Positions 37,001-44,647 of a stretch of DNA of 64,000 nucleotides are shown here, piece after piece. A program made the position numbers and the translations under genes. Below the pieces are notes generated by a model, which was not told the DNA's origin, did no database searches, and saw only the letters and a program-made list of their open reading frames with translations. Source of the stretch: Phycisphaerales bacterium (GTDB lineage Bacteria > Planctomycetota > Phycisphaerae > Phycisphaerales > UBA1924); contig JAHDXL010000007.1 of the NCBI GenBank assembly GCA_023382935.1, positions 1 to 64,000 of the forward strand, in the 5' to 3' direction. The first letter of the stretch is position 1. Every line of letters begins with the position of its first letter.

Positions 37001-37655
37001 CCGGGCTGGGCGGCAGCCCGGTCAGGTCCAGCGACACCCGGCGGATCAGCGTCTCCCGGTCGGCCTCCCGCGAAGGCGCGATCCCCTTGCTCTCCAGCGT
37101 CGCCAGGATGAACCTATCGATCGGCCCGCGACACCACGACTCGTCCGCGACCTCCGGCAAGTCCGCCTTCTTCGGCGGCACATACGACCAGTGCGGCGAA
37201 TACTTGGCCCCCTCCTCGATCCACCGCGCGATCAGCGCGATCTCCTCCGCCGACACCGCCAACTTGGTCTCCGGAGGCGGCATCCGGTGCGCCGGGTTTC
37301 CCTCCAACATCCGCTGCATCACCAGGCTCTTGGCCGGGTCGCCCGGCACGATCGCCCGCTTCCCTTCCCCAAGGTCGGCCGTCGCCCCCTCGAACGAATC
37401 CAGCCGCAGCCCGCCCGTCTCCTCGCGCACCCGCTCGTCCGGCCCGTGGCACAGGAAGCAACGGTCCGATAGGATCGGCTTGATGTCGCGCGCGAAATTG
37501 ACCTTCGGCTCCGCTTTGACCGCTGCCGCCCGCAACATCACCGGCTCGATCACGTCCGGGGCGCCCTTGCCCCGCCACGGCCCGATCGCCGCGACCCCGG
37601 CCGCCCCGACCAACACCGCCGCCGCCCCGACCCAGATGCGCTCACCCATCGTCAT
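34011..37655 (-). CDS. planctomycete cytochrome-c protein with DUF1549 and DUF1553
   Basis: 1214 residues (ATG 37655; ATG 37649 equally possible). An N-terminal membrane anchor is followed by a PSD1-type cytochrome c domain with the heme motif CFLCH (Cys66, Cys69, His70) in 'ILSDRCFLCHGPDERVREE'. DUF1549 follows (about 165-390), including 'ALAWLDVARYADTMGYHHDN' and a second CxxCH, CVRCHDHKYDPF. The middle (about 430-780) is a beta-rich lectin-like or carbohydrate-binding module with 'RSVFSPESRSIELSLGSDDA'. DUF1553 closes the protein (about 860-1140, 'FWQMIFGIGIVKTAGDFGSQ'). Two heme motifs make it a periplasmic electron carrier attached to a presumed hydrolytic system with the DUF1501 protein. 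It fits the cytochrome c maturation genes at 46142-50472. Confidence 0.9.
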   Translation of the reverse strand: MTMGERIWVGAAAVLVGAAGVAAIGPWRGKGAPDVIEPVMLRAAAVKAEPKVNFARDIKPILSDRCFLCHGPDERVREETGGLRLDSFEGATADLGEGKRAIVPGDPAKSLVMQRMLEGNPAHRMPPPETKLAVSAEEIALIARWIEEGAKYSPHWSYVPPKKADLPEVADESWCRGPIDRFILATLESKGIAPSREADRETLIRRVSLDLTGLPPSPEAVDAFVQDERPDAYERVVDRLLASEHYGERMALAWLDVARYADTMGYHHDNERSQWPWRDWVIAAFNANMPYDRFIIEQIGGDLLPEATREQRIATGFCRNHPMTDEGGVIDEEYRVEYAADRVETMSTAFLAITMNCVRCHDHKYDPFTQKDYYSLFSFFNNINERGLYDLAQGDRDKAFPPFIKAPTREQQAQIVALEERVNATKQRMEGPIAGLDKAQRRWEEELRSGHAMTWAATSVVEASSSGGAVMTILDDGSVLVGGANPDRDRHTIVLRAASDRLNIIALEALPDASMYEGRLGRAPNGNAVLSGIEVEAVSMADPTRRKAVTLSYAWADLEQQNGDFDVMNVLRPGEALGWAVDGHNVPGPRVAMFLADEEFGFEGGTELRVTLLYESVYAQHTFGRVRLSAGHGEQLRAVLPVAQGAWFSAGDFRAESAATAFATAYGPESIGPLRLEQRFGEGSIGWSHRPELVEGGTHLFGATNAAVYYARSVFSPESRSIELSLGSDDAIRVFVNGIEVLSNNARRGVAPDQERVKFDLPPGESVIVAKVVNEGGPGGFYARRADEIPLAVAPIALMEPSHRLEAHETALRQGYRERISPEYRHMREELAAAEADLDRAMASVPNVMVMEEKGEVTPTWVLSRGLYDHPDKQKPVSRQTPALLGAWPSEAPRNRLGLGMWLTSEENPLTARVAVNRFWQMIFGIGIVKTAGDFGSQGEWPSHPELLDWLAVDFRQSGWDVKRMVRQIVTSATYRQSSRWREDVAEIDPENRLLARAPRYRLPAEFVRDNALSASGLLNDVIGGPSVRLYQPAGLWEERAMPASNTRFFKRDTGEVLYRRGMYSFWKRSAPPPQMATFDAPEREFCVARRGLTNTPLQALTLMNDEAFLEMARALAQRVFEEFPGQGEGALRARMERMFRLATGRRPDESQVRVLEASYRMALRQYRQRPEDAAALLSYGEAPRSETIDMEEHAAATIVANIVLNLDQTMTRD

Positions 37656-37776
37656 GCTTCCCCCAAGAGGCTTGGTGCACAGACTACCAGAAACGCCCGC
37701 CCGCTCCGATCGCCCGCCGCCGCGATTCTCCGGTATTCAGTGAGAATGACGGGCTTCCGGAGGCTGCCGGACCGGT

Positions 37777-37881
37777 CTGCGGGAGCACGCGAGCGGTCTG
37801 CGGGAGCACGCGAGCGGTCGGCGAGAGCATGGGAGCGGTCGATGAGAGCGCGAGACCGGTCTATGAGAGTGCCAGACCGCG
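37777..37881. repeat. five-copy 21-bp tandem repeat encoding heptapeptides
   Basis: Five units of 21 bp run without a gap from 37777 (boundaries 37797, 37818, 37839, 37860, 37881). The first two are identical and the rest differ at a few positions. Read on the minus strand, in an open frame between 37652 and 38068, each unit encodes seven residues of the pattern D-R-S-x-A-x-x (DRSRALI, DRSHALA, DRSRAPA, DRSRAPA, DRSGSLR). The whole gap 37656-38232 contains no other convincing gene. A similar 21-bp array occurs at 60705-60872. Confidence 0.8.
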
Positions 37882-38232
37882 CAGGATTGAGCATGGAACG
37901 GGCTTCGCGGGCTCGATAGTGCGGTTGCGACCTTTTCGACCATGACCCGGGCTGCCACAGGCCTGTGGTTTCAGGGCCGGAGAGCCCGCATAGTTGTTGT
38001 ACTATGTATGGAAAAACAACGTGAAATGTCCGAATAAGACTTGCTCGTAGGGGTCGTGTGCGGCACACTGCGCAGTGGTTCGCCTCGCCGACGCACGGGT
38101 CGGCGCGAGAGGGCGCAGGGCGAGCGTCGGAGCGCTTGCCGCGATCCCAGTTCCCATTCCGGGGAAGTGCGTGATGTCATTGAGCGCGATTCGCGATTGG
38201 TGCGTCCGGTCGGCCCGCGGCGGCGCCTTGAG

Positions 38233-39342
38233 ATGAGCCTCGCGATGGCTCTCGGACTTGGGGGCGCGCTGGCCAAAGCCGGTCCGGTGCCGGACTACGG
38301 GCACGACTTCGGCGTCATCGGCGATCCGGGCAATCGGCCGGCGAACATCGAAGAGGGGCGGAGGTTTTTTCCGCCATACGCGCCCGAGGGGTTTTCAGCG
38401 GGGCGTGTCGACTATCGCTACCGCGTCGCCCGCACCGAAGTGACCGTGGGCCAGTGGCTCGAGTTCGTCAATGCCTACGCGCCGTACTACGACGGGCCCG
38501 CGCACAGCCTCGCCTTCACGGGCGACTGGATCGTCTACGCGGGAAGCGGATCGTACCGGGCCATTGAAGGCAGCGAGAACTTCGCGACCAACATGGCGTG
38601 GCGCTTTGCTGCTCGCTACTGCAACTGGCTACACAACGGCAAGAGTCTCGAACAGGCGGCGTTCGAAAACGGGGCGTACGACACGTCCACGTTTGGGCAG
38701 GATGCCAACAGCTACTACACCGATCAGCGAACGCACAACCCTGACGCCCTGTTCTGGATCCCGACGCTCGACGAGTGGACCAAGGCCATGCACTGGGATC
38801 TGACGAAGAACAACGGCGAAGGCGGGTACTGGCGCTACCCGACGTCGAGCGACACCGCGCCGATCATCGGGCCGCCGGGATTCGGCCAGACCAATGCCGG
38901 ATCAGGCGCGACGTACGACGTGGGTGCCTACACGGACGTGATGAGTCCATGGGAACTGTTCGATGGCTCGGGCGGCGAAAGCGAGTGGCTTGAGTTTGCT
39001 ACGACTGAGAGCGGTTGGCGCTACGCCCGAGGAACGAGCTGGGCACTAGGTCCGTCCTTCGACGAGATCGATCGCCTTGGCGCTGGGCCTCCGATCACCG
39101 GCTCGGGCGGCCTTCGCCTTATCTCGCCGATCCCGGCGCCGGGGGCGCCAGCAACGTTGTTCATCATCGCTGCCTTCACCCCGCGCTCGCGTGGAGGGCG
39201 CGGACCACAGCGAGGAAACTCCCGTACGGGAGAACACCATGACCAAACGTTGCAACATCCTCGGCGTGGCCCTCTTCTGTTGCGTTCTCATGCTTGTGCC
39301 GAGGCTTGCGAGCGGGCAGCCGTTCACGGTCACCAGCGATGA
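38233..39342 (+). CDS. secreted FGE-sulfatase-like protein with PEP-CTERM-like end
   Basis: Start uncertain: ATG 38233 gives a short signal; GTG 38200 would give a basic start before the hydrophobic LEMSLAMALGLGGALAKA. The body matches formylglycine-generating-enzyme-like (SUMF1-type) secreted proteins of planctomycetes: 'YRYRVARTEVTVGQWLEFVN', 'NMAWRFAARYCNWLHNGKS', 'FWIPTLDEWTKAMHW', 'GGLRLISPI'. The catalytic cysteine pair of true FGE is not evident. The end reads IPAPGAPATLFIIAAFTPRS, a PEP-CTERM-like helix and Arg stretch. No stop follows at the expected place; the frame runs on to 39342 and overlaps the next gene by 104 bases. Loss of a stop or a frameshift near 39190 is likely. No exosortase gene is in the window. 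Confidence 0.65.
   Translation: MSLAMALGLGGALAKAGPVPDYGHDFGVIGDPGNRPANIEEGRRFFPPYAPEGFSAGRVDYRYRVARTEVTVGQWLEFVNAYAPYYDGPAHSLAFTGDWIVYAGSGSYRAIEGSENFATNMAWRFAARYCNWLHNGKSLEQAAFENGAYDTSTFGQDANSYYTDQRTHNPDALFWIPTLDEWTKAMHWDLTKNNGEGGYWRYPTSSDTAPIIGPPGFGQTNAGSGATYDVGAYTDVMSPWELFDGSGGESEWLEFATTESGWRYARGTSWALGPSFDEIDRLGAGPPITGSGGLRLISPIPAPGAPATLFIIAAFTPRSRGGRGPQRGNSRTGEHHDQTLQHPRRGPLLLRSHACAEACERAAVHGHQR
39219..39232 (+). promoter_or_regulatory. ribosome binding site inside a perfect palindrome
   Basis: CTCCCGTACGGGAG is a perfect 14-bp palindrome, and its right arm GGGAG is the Shine-Dalgarno sequence of the gene starting at 39239, seven bases further on. In RNA the stem (5 bp, loop GTAC) would cover that site. 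The upstream gene's frame passes through it, so translating ribosomes could unfold it. Confidence 0.5.
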
Positions 39343-41035
39343 CCCCGGAATCAACGTCGTGCCGACGTTTACGTATGTGAGCGGAGACACCTGGGATCTT
39401 CATGTTCTTGTCGAACACGCGGTATCGACGGCGACCGTCGACATCATCGTCAGCAAGACGCAAGGCGGTCAGCGGCCTTCACTTCGCGACCTCACCTTCG
39501 ACCTCGTGGCCACGTCGACGGCGTACCTCTCGGTGTCTCTGAACGTCCTTGGCGAACTCGGGGAGGTGAATCTAGACTCTCTCGATTCACTCTACTTCGA
39601 CCCTCCGTACGACCCCTATGAAACCACGCCAGACCGGGAGCTCATCATTGCCCAGCTGGAAGTGTACGACGATGTCGTGTTCATCGAGTGCCACGGAGTG
39701 GGGCGAGCAAGGATTGGCGGCGACCTCATCGGCGGCCTCTGGCTCTTCGAGCGAAACGGATTCTATAACAAGCCGCGCATCGACGACTTGGTGATCGCCG
39801 GAGACCTTTTCGATGATGTCTGGTTGGTCACGCAGCACGCCGAGGTCAATAAGTTCACGGTTGGCGGCAATGTGGGGACCGCGCTGAACCCGGTCACAGT
39901 TTTTGCCAGCGTGTACGGTCGGATCGGGACATTCGAGTGCAACAACTTCTTCGGCGAGTTCCGAGCCGAGCAGGGCCTTCGGCGGTTCGTGGCCAACGGC
40001 TCATTCGTCGGCGACTTCTACGCGGCCAACATCAACGTCACGGACCTGGGAGAAGGCGATCTCGGCGCGGTCATCAACGACTTTGACGGTACCTTCAGCA
40101 CCTACGGGACACTCGCCGGCGACATCGTGATCGGAGGCGACCTTGCCAGCGCCAGCTACATTTTCCTTCGCTCCGTGCTTCCATCGACATCGACAGTGTC
40201 GATCGGCGGCGCGTTGGACGGCCAACTCTTCATGAACGAAGACGAGGGAATCGAAGGTCAGATCCTCATCAACGCGGCGGGAGCCTCCGACCCCAACCAT
40301 GAACTTTGGGGCGGAACGGTGCACGTTTGGGACGAGGCCACCCAAGAGTTCTTCCAACTTTCGCCCGACGAAACTGGCGACAACGAGGCTCCGTACTATG
40401 GCGTCCTCAGTGCCGATTTTGGCGGCGGCGCGATTGGCCTTGTGCCGTTCATGTACCACGCCAAGGACAGCACCCCCGACCACGACACCGTGATCACCAC
40501 CGGCGCGTTCACCGGCACCGTCACAGTCGAGCACTATGGCCCAGTGGCCGATGTGGATGACGACACCAGCACCACCCCGCCCGTGACGGTCTACCAACTT
40601 GCGCTGATGGTCCCACCGCCCGGCACCGTGCCTGACCCCAGGACCACCGAGGTCTGCGACAACCGCTGGACGGATGTCACGGGCAACTACACCTATGGCG
40701 TCAGCGGCCGCAACGTCACCGTCAGCGGCACCTTCGCCAACTGGCGGGCCTACCAGATCATCCCAAACGACCTCGTGTGCAACATCGACGGCACGCCGGA
40801 CGTGGTCTACGCCCAAGGCTGGCAGGGCACCATCGGCTGCACCGGGCTCGACCAGACTTATGGCTGCGGCTTCCAGGTCAAGACCGGCTTCGACCTCAAC
40901 CAGAACCAGGTGGTCGAGTCGGGCGACGTAGAAACGTGGCTCATCGAACCGGCCGACTTCGACGGCGACGACAATGCCCACGTCATCGACCTCAGCCTCC
41001 TCGTCGATGCGGCCGTCAACGGCGACGATGAGTGA
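39239..41035 (+). CDS. secreted protein with dockerin-like C-terminus
   Basis: 598 residues from ATG 39239. Signal peptide MTKRCNILGVALFCCVLMLV ending ASG. The middle is built of repeated beta strands with 'GGDL', 'GGNV' and 'GGAL' turns ('IDDLVIAGDLFDDVWLV', 'VNKFTVGGNVGTALNPVTV', 'GDIVIGGDLASASYIF'), like a parallel-beta or lectin-type domain. The last 60 residues carry two EF-hand-like dockerin loops: 'DLNQNQVVESGDVETWLI' and 'DFDGDDNAHVIDLSLLVDAA'. These calcium-binding loops suggest attachment to a cohesin-type partner at the surface. The only cysteines are an early cluster in the signal and a few near the end (CDNRW, CGF). Terminator 41085-41112 follows. Confidence 0.65.
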   Translation: MTKRCNILGVALFCCVLMLVPRLASGQPFTVTSDDPGINVVPTFTYVSGDTWDLHVLVEHAVSTATVDIIVSKTQGGQRPSLRDLTFDLVATSTAYLSVSLNVLGELGEVNLDSLDSLYFDPPYDPYETTPDRELIIAQLEVYDDVVFIECHGVGRARIGGDLIGGLWLFERNGFYNKPRIDDLVIAGDLFDDVWLVTQHAEVNKFTVGGNVGTALNPVTVFASVYGRIGTFECNNFFGEFRAEQGLRRFVANGSFVGDFYAANINVTDLGEGDLGAVINDFDGTFSTYGTLAGDIVIGGDLASASYIFLRSVLPSTSTVSIGGALDGQLFMNEDEGIEGQILINAAGASDPNHELWGGTVHVWDEATQEFFQLSPDETGDNEAPYYGVLSADFGGGAIGLVPFMYHAKDSTPDHDTVITTGAFTGTVTVEHYGPVADVDDDTSTTPPVTVYQLALMVPPPGTVPDPRTTEVCDNRWTDVTGNYTYGVSGRNVTVSGTFANWRAYQIIPNDLVCNIDGTPDVVYAQGWQGTIGCTGLDQTYGCGFQVKTGFDLNQNQVVESGDVETWLIEPADFDGDDNAHVIDLSLLVDAAVNGDDE

Positions 41036-41084
41036 GCACGGCGGCCTGAGCGGAAGTCATTCCAGAAGCCATTGAGCATGACGG

Positions 41085-41112
41085 GGGGCGGCGACGGACC
41101 GCCCCTTCTGTT
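41085..41112 (+). terminator. terminator after the dockerin-like gene
   Basis: GGGGCGG and CCGCCCC (7 bp) around a 7-nt loop, then TTCTGTT. It is placed directly before the 3' end of the convergent DUF2238 gene. Confidence 0.6.
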
Positions 41113-41720
41113 CACGTGCCCGGCCTGGTCCTCCCAAACCGCCACCAACTCAGCGGGGCTCCAACCACCGCCCCGATCCCGTTGCACACCAGGTCCCATC
41201 CGGTGTTGATATATCCGCCGACTCCTGTCTCGGGCATCACCAGCACGGCCACGAACTCCACGATCTCATTGACCGCCCCCAGCCCCATCCCCATCAGCGC
41301 GCATCCGATCGCCAGTCCAGCGGATAATTGTGTCTTGATTGCCGCCCGCAGAGCCTCGGCGCACACCACTGTGGCGGCGAAGAACCCGAACGTGTGCACC
41401 ACCTGGTCATACCGCGGCAGCCAGTCGACCACGCGCAGCGCGTAGAGCACCGGCTTTTCGCCGTCCATCCAGGCCTCGGGGATCGGCACCACTCCCCCGG
41501 CCATGTGCAGCAGCCCCCAAATCGCCAACAGCCAGAAGCCCAGTGTGGACAGATGGATGCGCGAGTCCAGCCACAAGACCCCCCCAATGTACAGCACCAT
41601 CGCCACGGTGTAGAACACGAACTCGTCGTTCCCCTGCGACAGCGCGATCCCGCCAAAGACCAGCGTGTAGAGCAGGACGAACCCGGTCAGCAGCGGGCGT
41701 CGTTTCAGCCAGTGGAGCAT
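41112..41720 (-). CDS. DUF2238 integral membrane protein
   Basis: 202 residues with about six hydrophobic segments and short loops. Conserved pieces identify the DUF2238/YjdF family: 'DWLPRYDQVVHTFGFFAATV' and 'GAVNEIVEFVAVLVMPETGV' with G-G-Y-I-N-T-G-W-D-L-V-C-N-G-I-G-A. Polar Asp, His and Glu residues lie within or next to helices (Tyr-Asp-Gln, Asn-Glu), so it could bind a metal or lipid headgroup. The function of the family is not established. It is a single gene, convergent with the dockerin-like gene. The stretch between its start and 41924 has no further gene. Confidence 0.8.
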   Translation of the reverse strand: MLHWLKRRPLLTGFVLLYTLVFGGIALSQGNDEFVFYTVAMVLYIGGVLWLDSRIHLSTLGFWLLAIWGLLHMAGGVVPIPEAWMDGEKPVLYALRVVDWLPRYDQVVHTFGFFAATVVCAEALRAAIKTQLSAGLAIGCALMGMGLGAVNEIVEFVAVLVMPETGVGGYINTGWDLVCNGIGAVVGAPLSWWRFGRTRPGT

Positions 41721-41924
41721 GAAGTGGACTATCGACCCCCGCTGTGGTCCCGCTCAAAATCCGCAAGGATTCGCGCGAGCGTGCCGCAGAACTAGCGTGT
41801 AATCCCAATCGACAGGAACACGCACCCAACCGGTTGCCACTTTCCCAAACCTGTGGCACACTGTCTTCTGCCTTCGGCTGTGAAATCAGTCGGAGTCACA
41901 ATGTGGATTGAGGAAGACACAAAT

Positions 41925-42608
41925 ATGCGTGCATTCGTCGTTGCGGGCGTTTTCGTGGCGTTTTCGTCAGTCGCTCTGGCTCAGGAAGTTCAAGTCTTCT
42001 ACACCGACTTCGATTCTGGCCTGGCCCCGGAAATCACTGGTGTGGCCAGCATCGAAAGCGTCCAGGGCTTCGCAGGCTTGGGCAACACTGGTAACATCTT
42101 CTCTGGCAATCTGTTGCGCAATGACGCCGTCAACGGCGCCACCGTCATCACTCTGACCAACCTGCCCACCCACGAGGCCATCTCCATCTCTTTCCTGCTG
42201 GCCGTTCTGGACAGTTGGGACAGCATCAATGGCAGCCGGTCGCCGGACTACTTCAACGTCATCGTCGATGGCGTCACCGTCTTCCAAACCACCTTCGCGC
42301 AGGCTTCCGGCAACGTCAACTACCAGCCCCCGGCGGGCGGTCTGATCGCCCCGCTGGCTAACCGGGGATGGAACAGCAGTTGGGGCGATGCCGGATACGA
42401 CATGTCCTTCGAACCGGCTCTGTCCCTGATTCCTCACACCGCCAGCACCGTGGTCGTACAGATCGTTGCCAACGGCGCTGGATACCAGGGCGGCAATGAC
42501 GAGTCTTTCGGGATCGACAACCTTTCCATCAGTGTGACCATCCCCACGCCAGGCAGCCTCGTCGGGCTCGCCGGCCTGGGTCTGGTCGGCCTCCGCCGCC
42601 GTCGCTGA
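41925..42608 (+). CDS. PEP-CTERM-type secreted protein
   Basis: AGGAAG at 41911-41916 fixes ATG 41925 (227 residues). Signal peptide MRAFVVAGVFVAFSSVALAQ. The body is a beta-rich, Ser/Thr/Asn-rich domain ('YTDFDSGLAPEITGVAS', 'FNVIVDGVTVFQTTF', 'DESFGIDNLSISVTI'), like a concanavalin- or jelly-roll-type module. The end, IPTPGSLVGLAGLGLVGLRR then RR, has the proline-rich turn, one hydrophobic helix and terminal arginines of exosortase substrates. Ligand not predictable. Terminator 42634-42665 follows at once. Confidence 0.75.
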   Translation: MRAFVVAGVFVAFSSVALAQEVQVFYTDFDSGLAPEITGVASIESVQGFAGLGNTGNIFSGNLLRNDAVNGATVITLTNLPTHEAISISFLLAVLDSWDSINGSRSPDYFNVIVDGVTVFQTTFAQASGNVNYQPPAGGLIAPLANRGWNSSWGDAGYDMSFEPALSLIPHTASTVVVQIVANGAGYQGGNDESFGIDNLSISVTIPTPGSLVGLAGLGLVGLRRRR

Positions 42609-42633
42609 ACCGTTCAATCACACAACCAAGCGC

Positions 42634-42665
42634 ACGGCCCGGATCACCTCCGGGCCGTTTCGTCT
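42634..42665 (+). terminator. intrinsic terminator after the PEP-CTERM gene
   Basis: ACGGCCCGG and CCGGGCCGT form a 9-bp stem with a 7-nt loop, followed by TTCGTCTTT. It lies just before the end of the convergent bioY gene. Confidence 0.75.
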
Positions 42666-42682
42666 TTGTGCCTTGGTTCCAC

Positions 42683-43276
42683 TCACCACGCATGCCGCGA
42701 CGACAGTGGGGCGGCCATGCGCCCGATCAGCACCGACAGCGCCGACTTGACCACGGTTCCGGGAAGGAACGGATACAGCCCGCCCTCGAGCGCGCGCGAC
42801 ATCGGATATTCGTTGACCAGCGCCAGCCACGGCACGCCCAGCGCGAAGATGATGCCCTCGCCCGCCAGCACCGCGACGATCATCGCCAGCCATCCACGCA
42901 CTGAGCCATCGCGCCGCCGCGCGATCGACGCCACCACGGGCTGGCACACCACGAAACCGACGAGATAGCCCCCCGTCTGCCCCAGAATGGCCTCGATGCC
43001 CTTCTCACCCTCGGCGAAAACACCCGCGCCGATCATGCCGACAACCACGTAGATCAGCATGCTCGCCATGCCCAGCCGCGGGCCCAGGCACAGCGCGCTG
43101 AGCAGCACCGCCAACGTCTGCAAGGTCATCGGCACGCCGTCGGGCGGCAGCGGAACCGCGATCACCGCTCCCAACGACGTAAAGCAGGTGAACAGCAACG
43201 CCAGCAGCGCGCGCATCAACACCCGCTCACGCGCTTCGGACCCGTCTCTGGCAACGTCAATCGCAGGCCGCGCCAT
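42683..43276 (-). CDS. bioY: BioY biotin transporter substrate-binding subunit
   Basis: 197 residues from ATG 43276 (the longer frame to 43882 overlaps a bactofilin in another frame). Six hydrophobic helices. The BioY pattern is plain: 'SLGAVIAVPLPPDGVPMTLQ' followed by T-L-A-V-L-L-S-A-L-C-L-G, then 'GQTGGYLVGFVVCQPVVASI'. BioY is the S-component of ECF-type transporters and binds biotin in the membrane. Neither the EcfA/EcfT energy unit nor biotin genes are here, so it would use a shared module or act alone. Confidence 0.88.
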   Translation of the reverse strand: MARPAIDVARDGSEARERVLMRALLALLFTCFTSLGAVIAVPLPPDGVPMTLQTLAVLLSALCLGPRLGMASMLIYVVVGMIGAGVFAEGEKGIEAILGQTGGYLVGFVVCQPVVASIARRRDGSVRGWLAMIVAVLAGEGIIFALGVPWLALVNEYPMSRALEGGLYPFLPGTVVKSALSVLIGRMAAPLSSRHAW

Positions 43277-43479
43277 AGGCCCCAAGCCTACGCCGCGAAC
43301 TTCCTTCAGGGTGCTATGCCTTGTCCGAGTCTTCGAGGCAGGGCGTGAATTTGGCGCCCGACACACGCCCACGATGCCCAGAGGAGGACGGCCATGGCAT
43401 GGCGCCCGACGAATGACACAAAAAACAGCAAAGCGTCGAGTCAGCCTCGACGCTCCGCCGGAGTCAACATTTCTCGCTT

Positions 43480-43944
43480 TCATCCCATGCTCGCCGCCGC
43501 CGGCTGCACCTTCACCGGGTCGATGAACGCTCCGGGCACCACGAAGGGCCCGCCGCTCACCTCCGCCCCCGGATCGACCACCAGTTTCGCCGCTCGCACC
43601 GCACCCTTGAGCACGGCCTCGGGCCCGACGTACACCGTTCCTCCGCTGCGCACTTCCGCTTCCAGGTGCCCGAGGATGCGAACGTCGCCGGAAGCGATCA
43701 CGCTCTGGCACACCACCCGCGCCTTGCGGTGGATGACGATCTCTCCGCAGGTGCGCAAACCTCCACCCCAGTGCATGGCCCGCACGCCGATGTCGGGAAT
43801 GCTCAACTGCTTGAAGCACGCCAGGCAGGTGATCGTCTGAGCCCGCCCGGGCACCTCCTGCTCGTGCCCGCAGTGGTAGCACCGCACTGCCCGCAGCCCG
43901 TCGCGCCCGAACAGCGCCGAGCGCGTCACGATTGTTTCGCTCAT
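43480..43944 (-). CDS. bactofilin with N-terminal zinc ribbon
   Basis: 154 residues. The C-terminal half is the right-handed beta-helix of bactofilins ('VRILGHLEAEVRSGGTVYVG', 'GAVRAAKLVVDPGAEVSGGP'), which polymerise into cytoskeletal filaments without nucleotides. Unusually, residues about 22-46 form a treble-clef-like ribbon: CYHCGHEQEV ... TCLACFKQL (four cysteines). This module could sense metal or bind another protein. It follows the second bactofilin gene by only 13 bases, in the same operon; their products may co-assemble and shape the cell. Confidence 0.75.
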   Translation of the reverse strand: MSETIVTRSALFGRDGLRAVRCYHCGHEQEVPGRAQTITCLACFKQLSIPDIGVRAMHWGGGLRTCGEIVIHRKARVVCQSVIASGDVRILGHLEAEVRSGGTVYVGPEAVLKGAVRAAKLVVDPGAEVSGGPFVVPGAFIDPVKVQPAAASMG

Positions 43945-43957
43945 GGTCGCCCCTTCT

Positions 43958-44449
43958 TCAGGCGACTTCGGTCGTCAGTTCCTCGGCCGGAAGTTCGAGT
44001 TCACGCGGCGGACGCGCCGCGGTCGGCTTGAACTCGGACACCGGGCGGGCGGGGCGAGCCGGCAGCGTCGTCAAGGGAGTGGCCGCCGTGGAAGCGCGCG
44101 AGTTCGTCGCGGCCGCGGCGTTCGGGCCCACCCGGCAGTGCCCGACAAACGTCGCGCCTTCGCTGACGATCAACTTGCCTGCTGTCACGTCGCCTTGGAT
44201 GTGCGCCGCTGCGTTCAGCGTCAGCAACTCGGCCGCCGCGATGTCCCCGGTGATGTTCCCATCCACCGTCACGCGGCTGGCCTCGATCGAGGCTTGGCAG
44301 TTGGCCCCCGCCCCGATCTGCACCTCGCCCGCCGACGAAATCTTGCCCTCGAACGACCCCAGGATCCGCGCTCCGCTCTCAAAGAACATCTCGCCCTTGA
44401 TCCGCGTGTCTCGCCCGATCACCGTCATTTCGCTGTTGTTCTGCGCCAT
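43958..44449 (-). CDS. bactofilin, simple form
   Basis: 163 residues from ATG 44449. 'MTVIGRDTRIKGEMFFESGA' and R-I-L-G-S-F-E-G open the protein; the central beta-helix shows regular turns with 'GEVQIGAGANCQASIEASRV' and 'AAHIQGDVTAGKLIVSEGA'. A disordered Ala/Pro/Arg-rich tail follows (from about residue 125), likely a membrane- or partner-binding tail. It is first of a tandem bactofilin pair on this strand. The stretch 44450-44647 between it and the next gene holds no convincing gene. Confidence 0.8.
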   Translation of the reverse strand: MAQNNSEMTVIGRDTRIKGEMFFESGARILGSFEGKISSAGEVQIGAGANCQASIEASRVTVDGNITGDIAAAELLTLNAAAHIQGDVTAGKLIVSEGATFVGHCRVGPNAAAATNSRASTAATPLTTLPARPARPVSEFKPTAARPPRELELPAEELTTEVA

Positions 44450-44647
44450 GGTTGACTCCTTCTCGCATGGTTGCGGCGGGGCGTCCCGCACGCCCGCGAC
44501 TCCCGCAGGCGTTTCCAGTCACGAGACCCCCGGTTGGATCGCATCGGCCTCCCGTGCACGCAATGGATCGACCGCGCCGCGCCACTCCGGTGAATTGCTC
44601 GCCGTTTCCTGCGCCCGGGCGCAAAAACCGCCTGCCCGGCCTCAACA

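Noticed and set aside
38005-38035. GTTGTT...AACAAC inverted repeat before the FGE-like gene
   Set aside because: Arms of six bases with 16 bases between them are expected by chance in this AT-richer patch; no regulator is linked.
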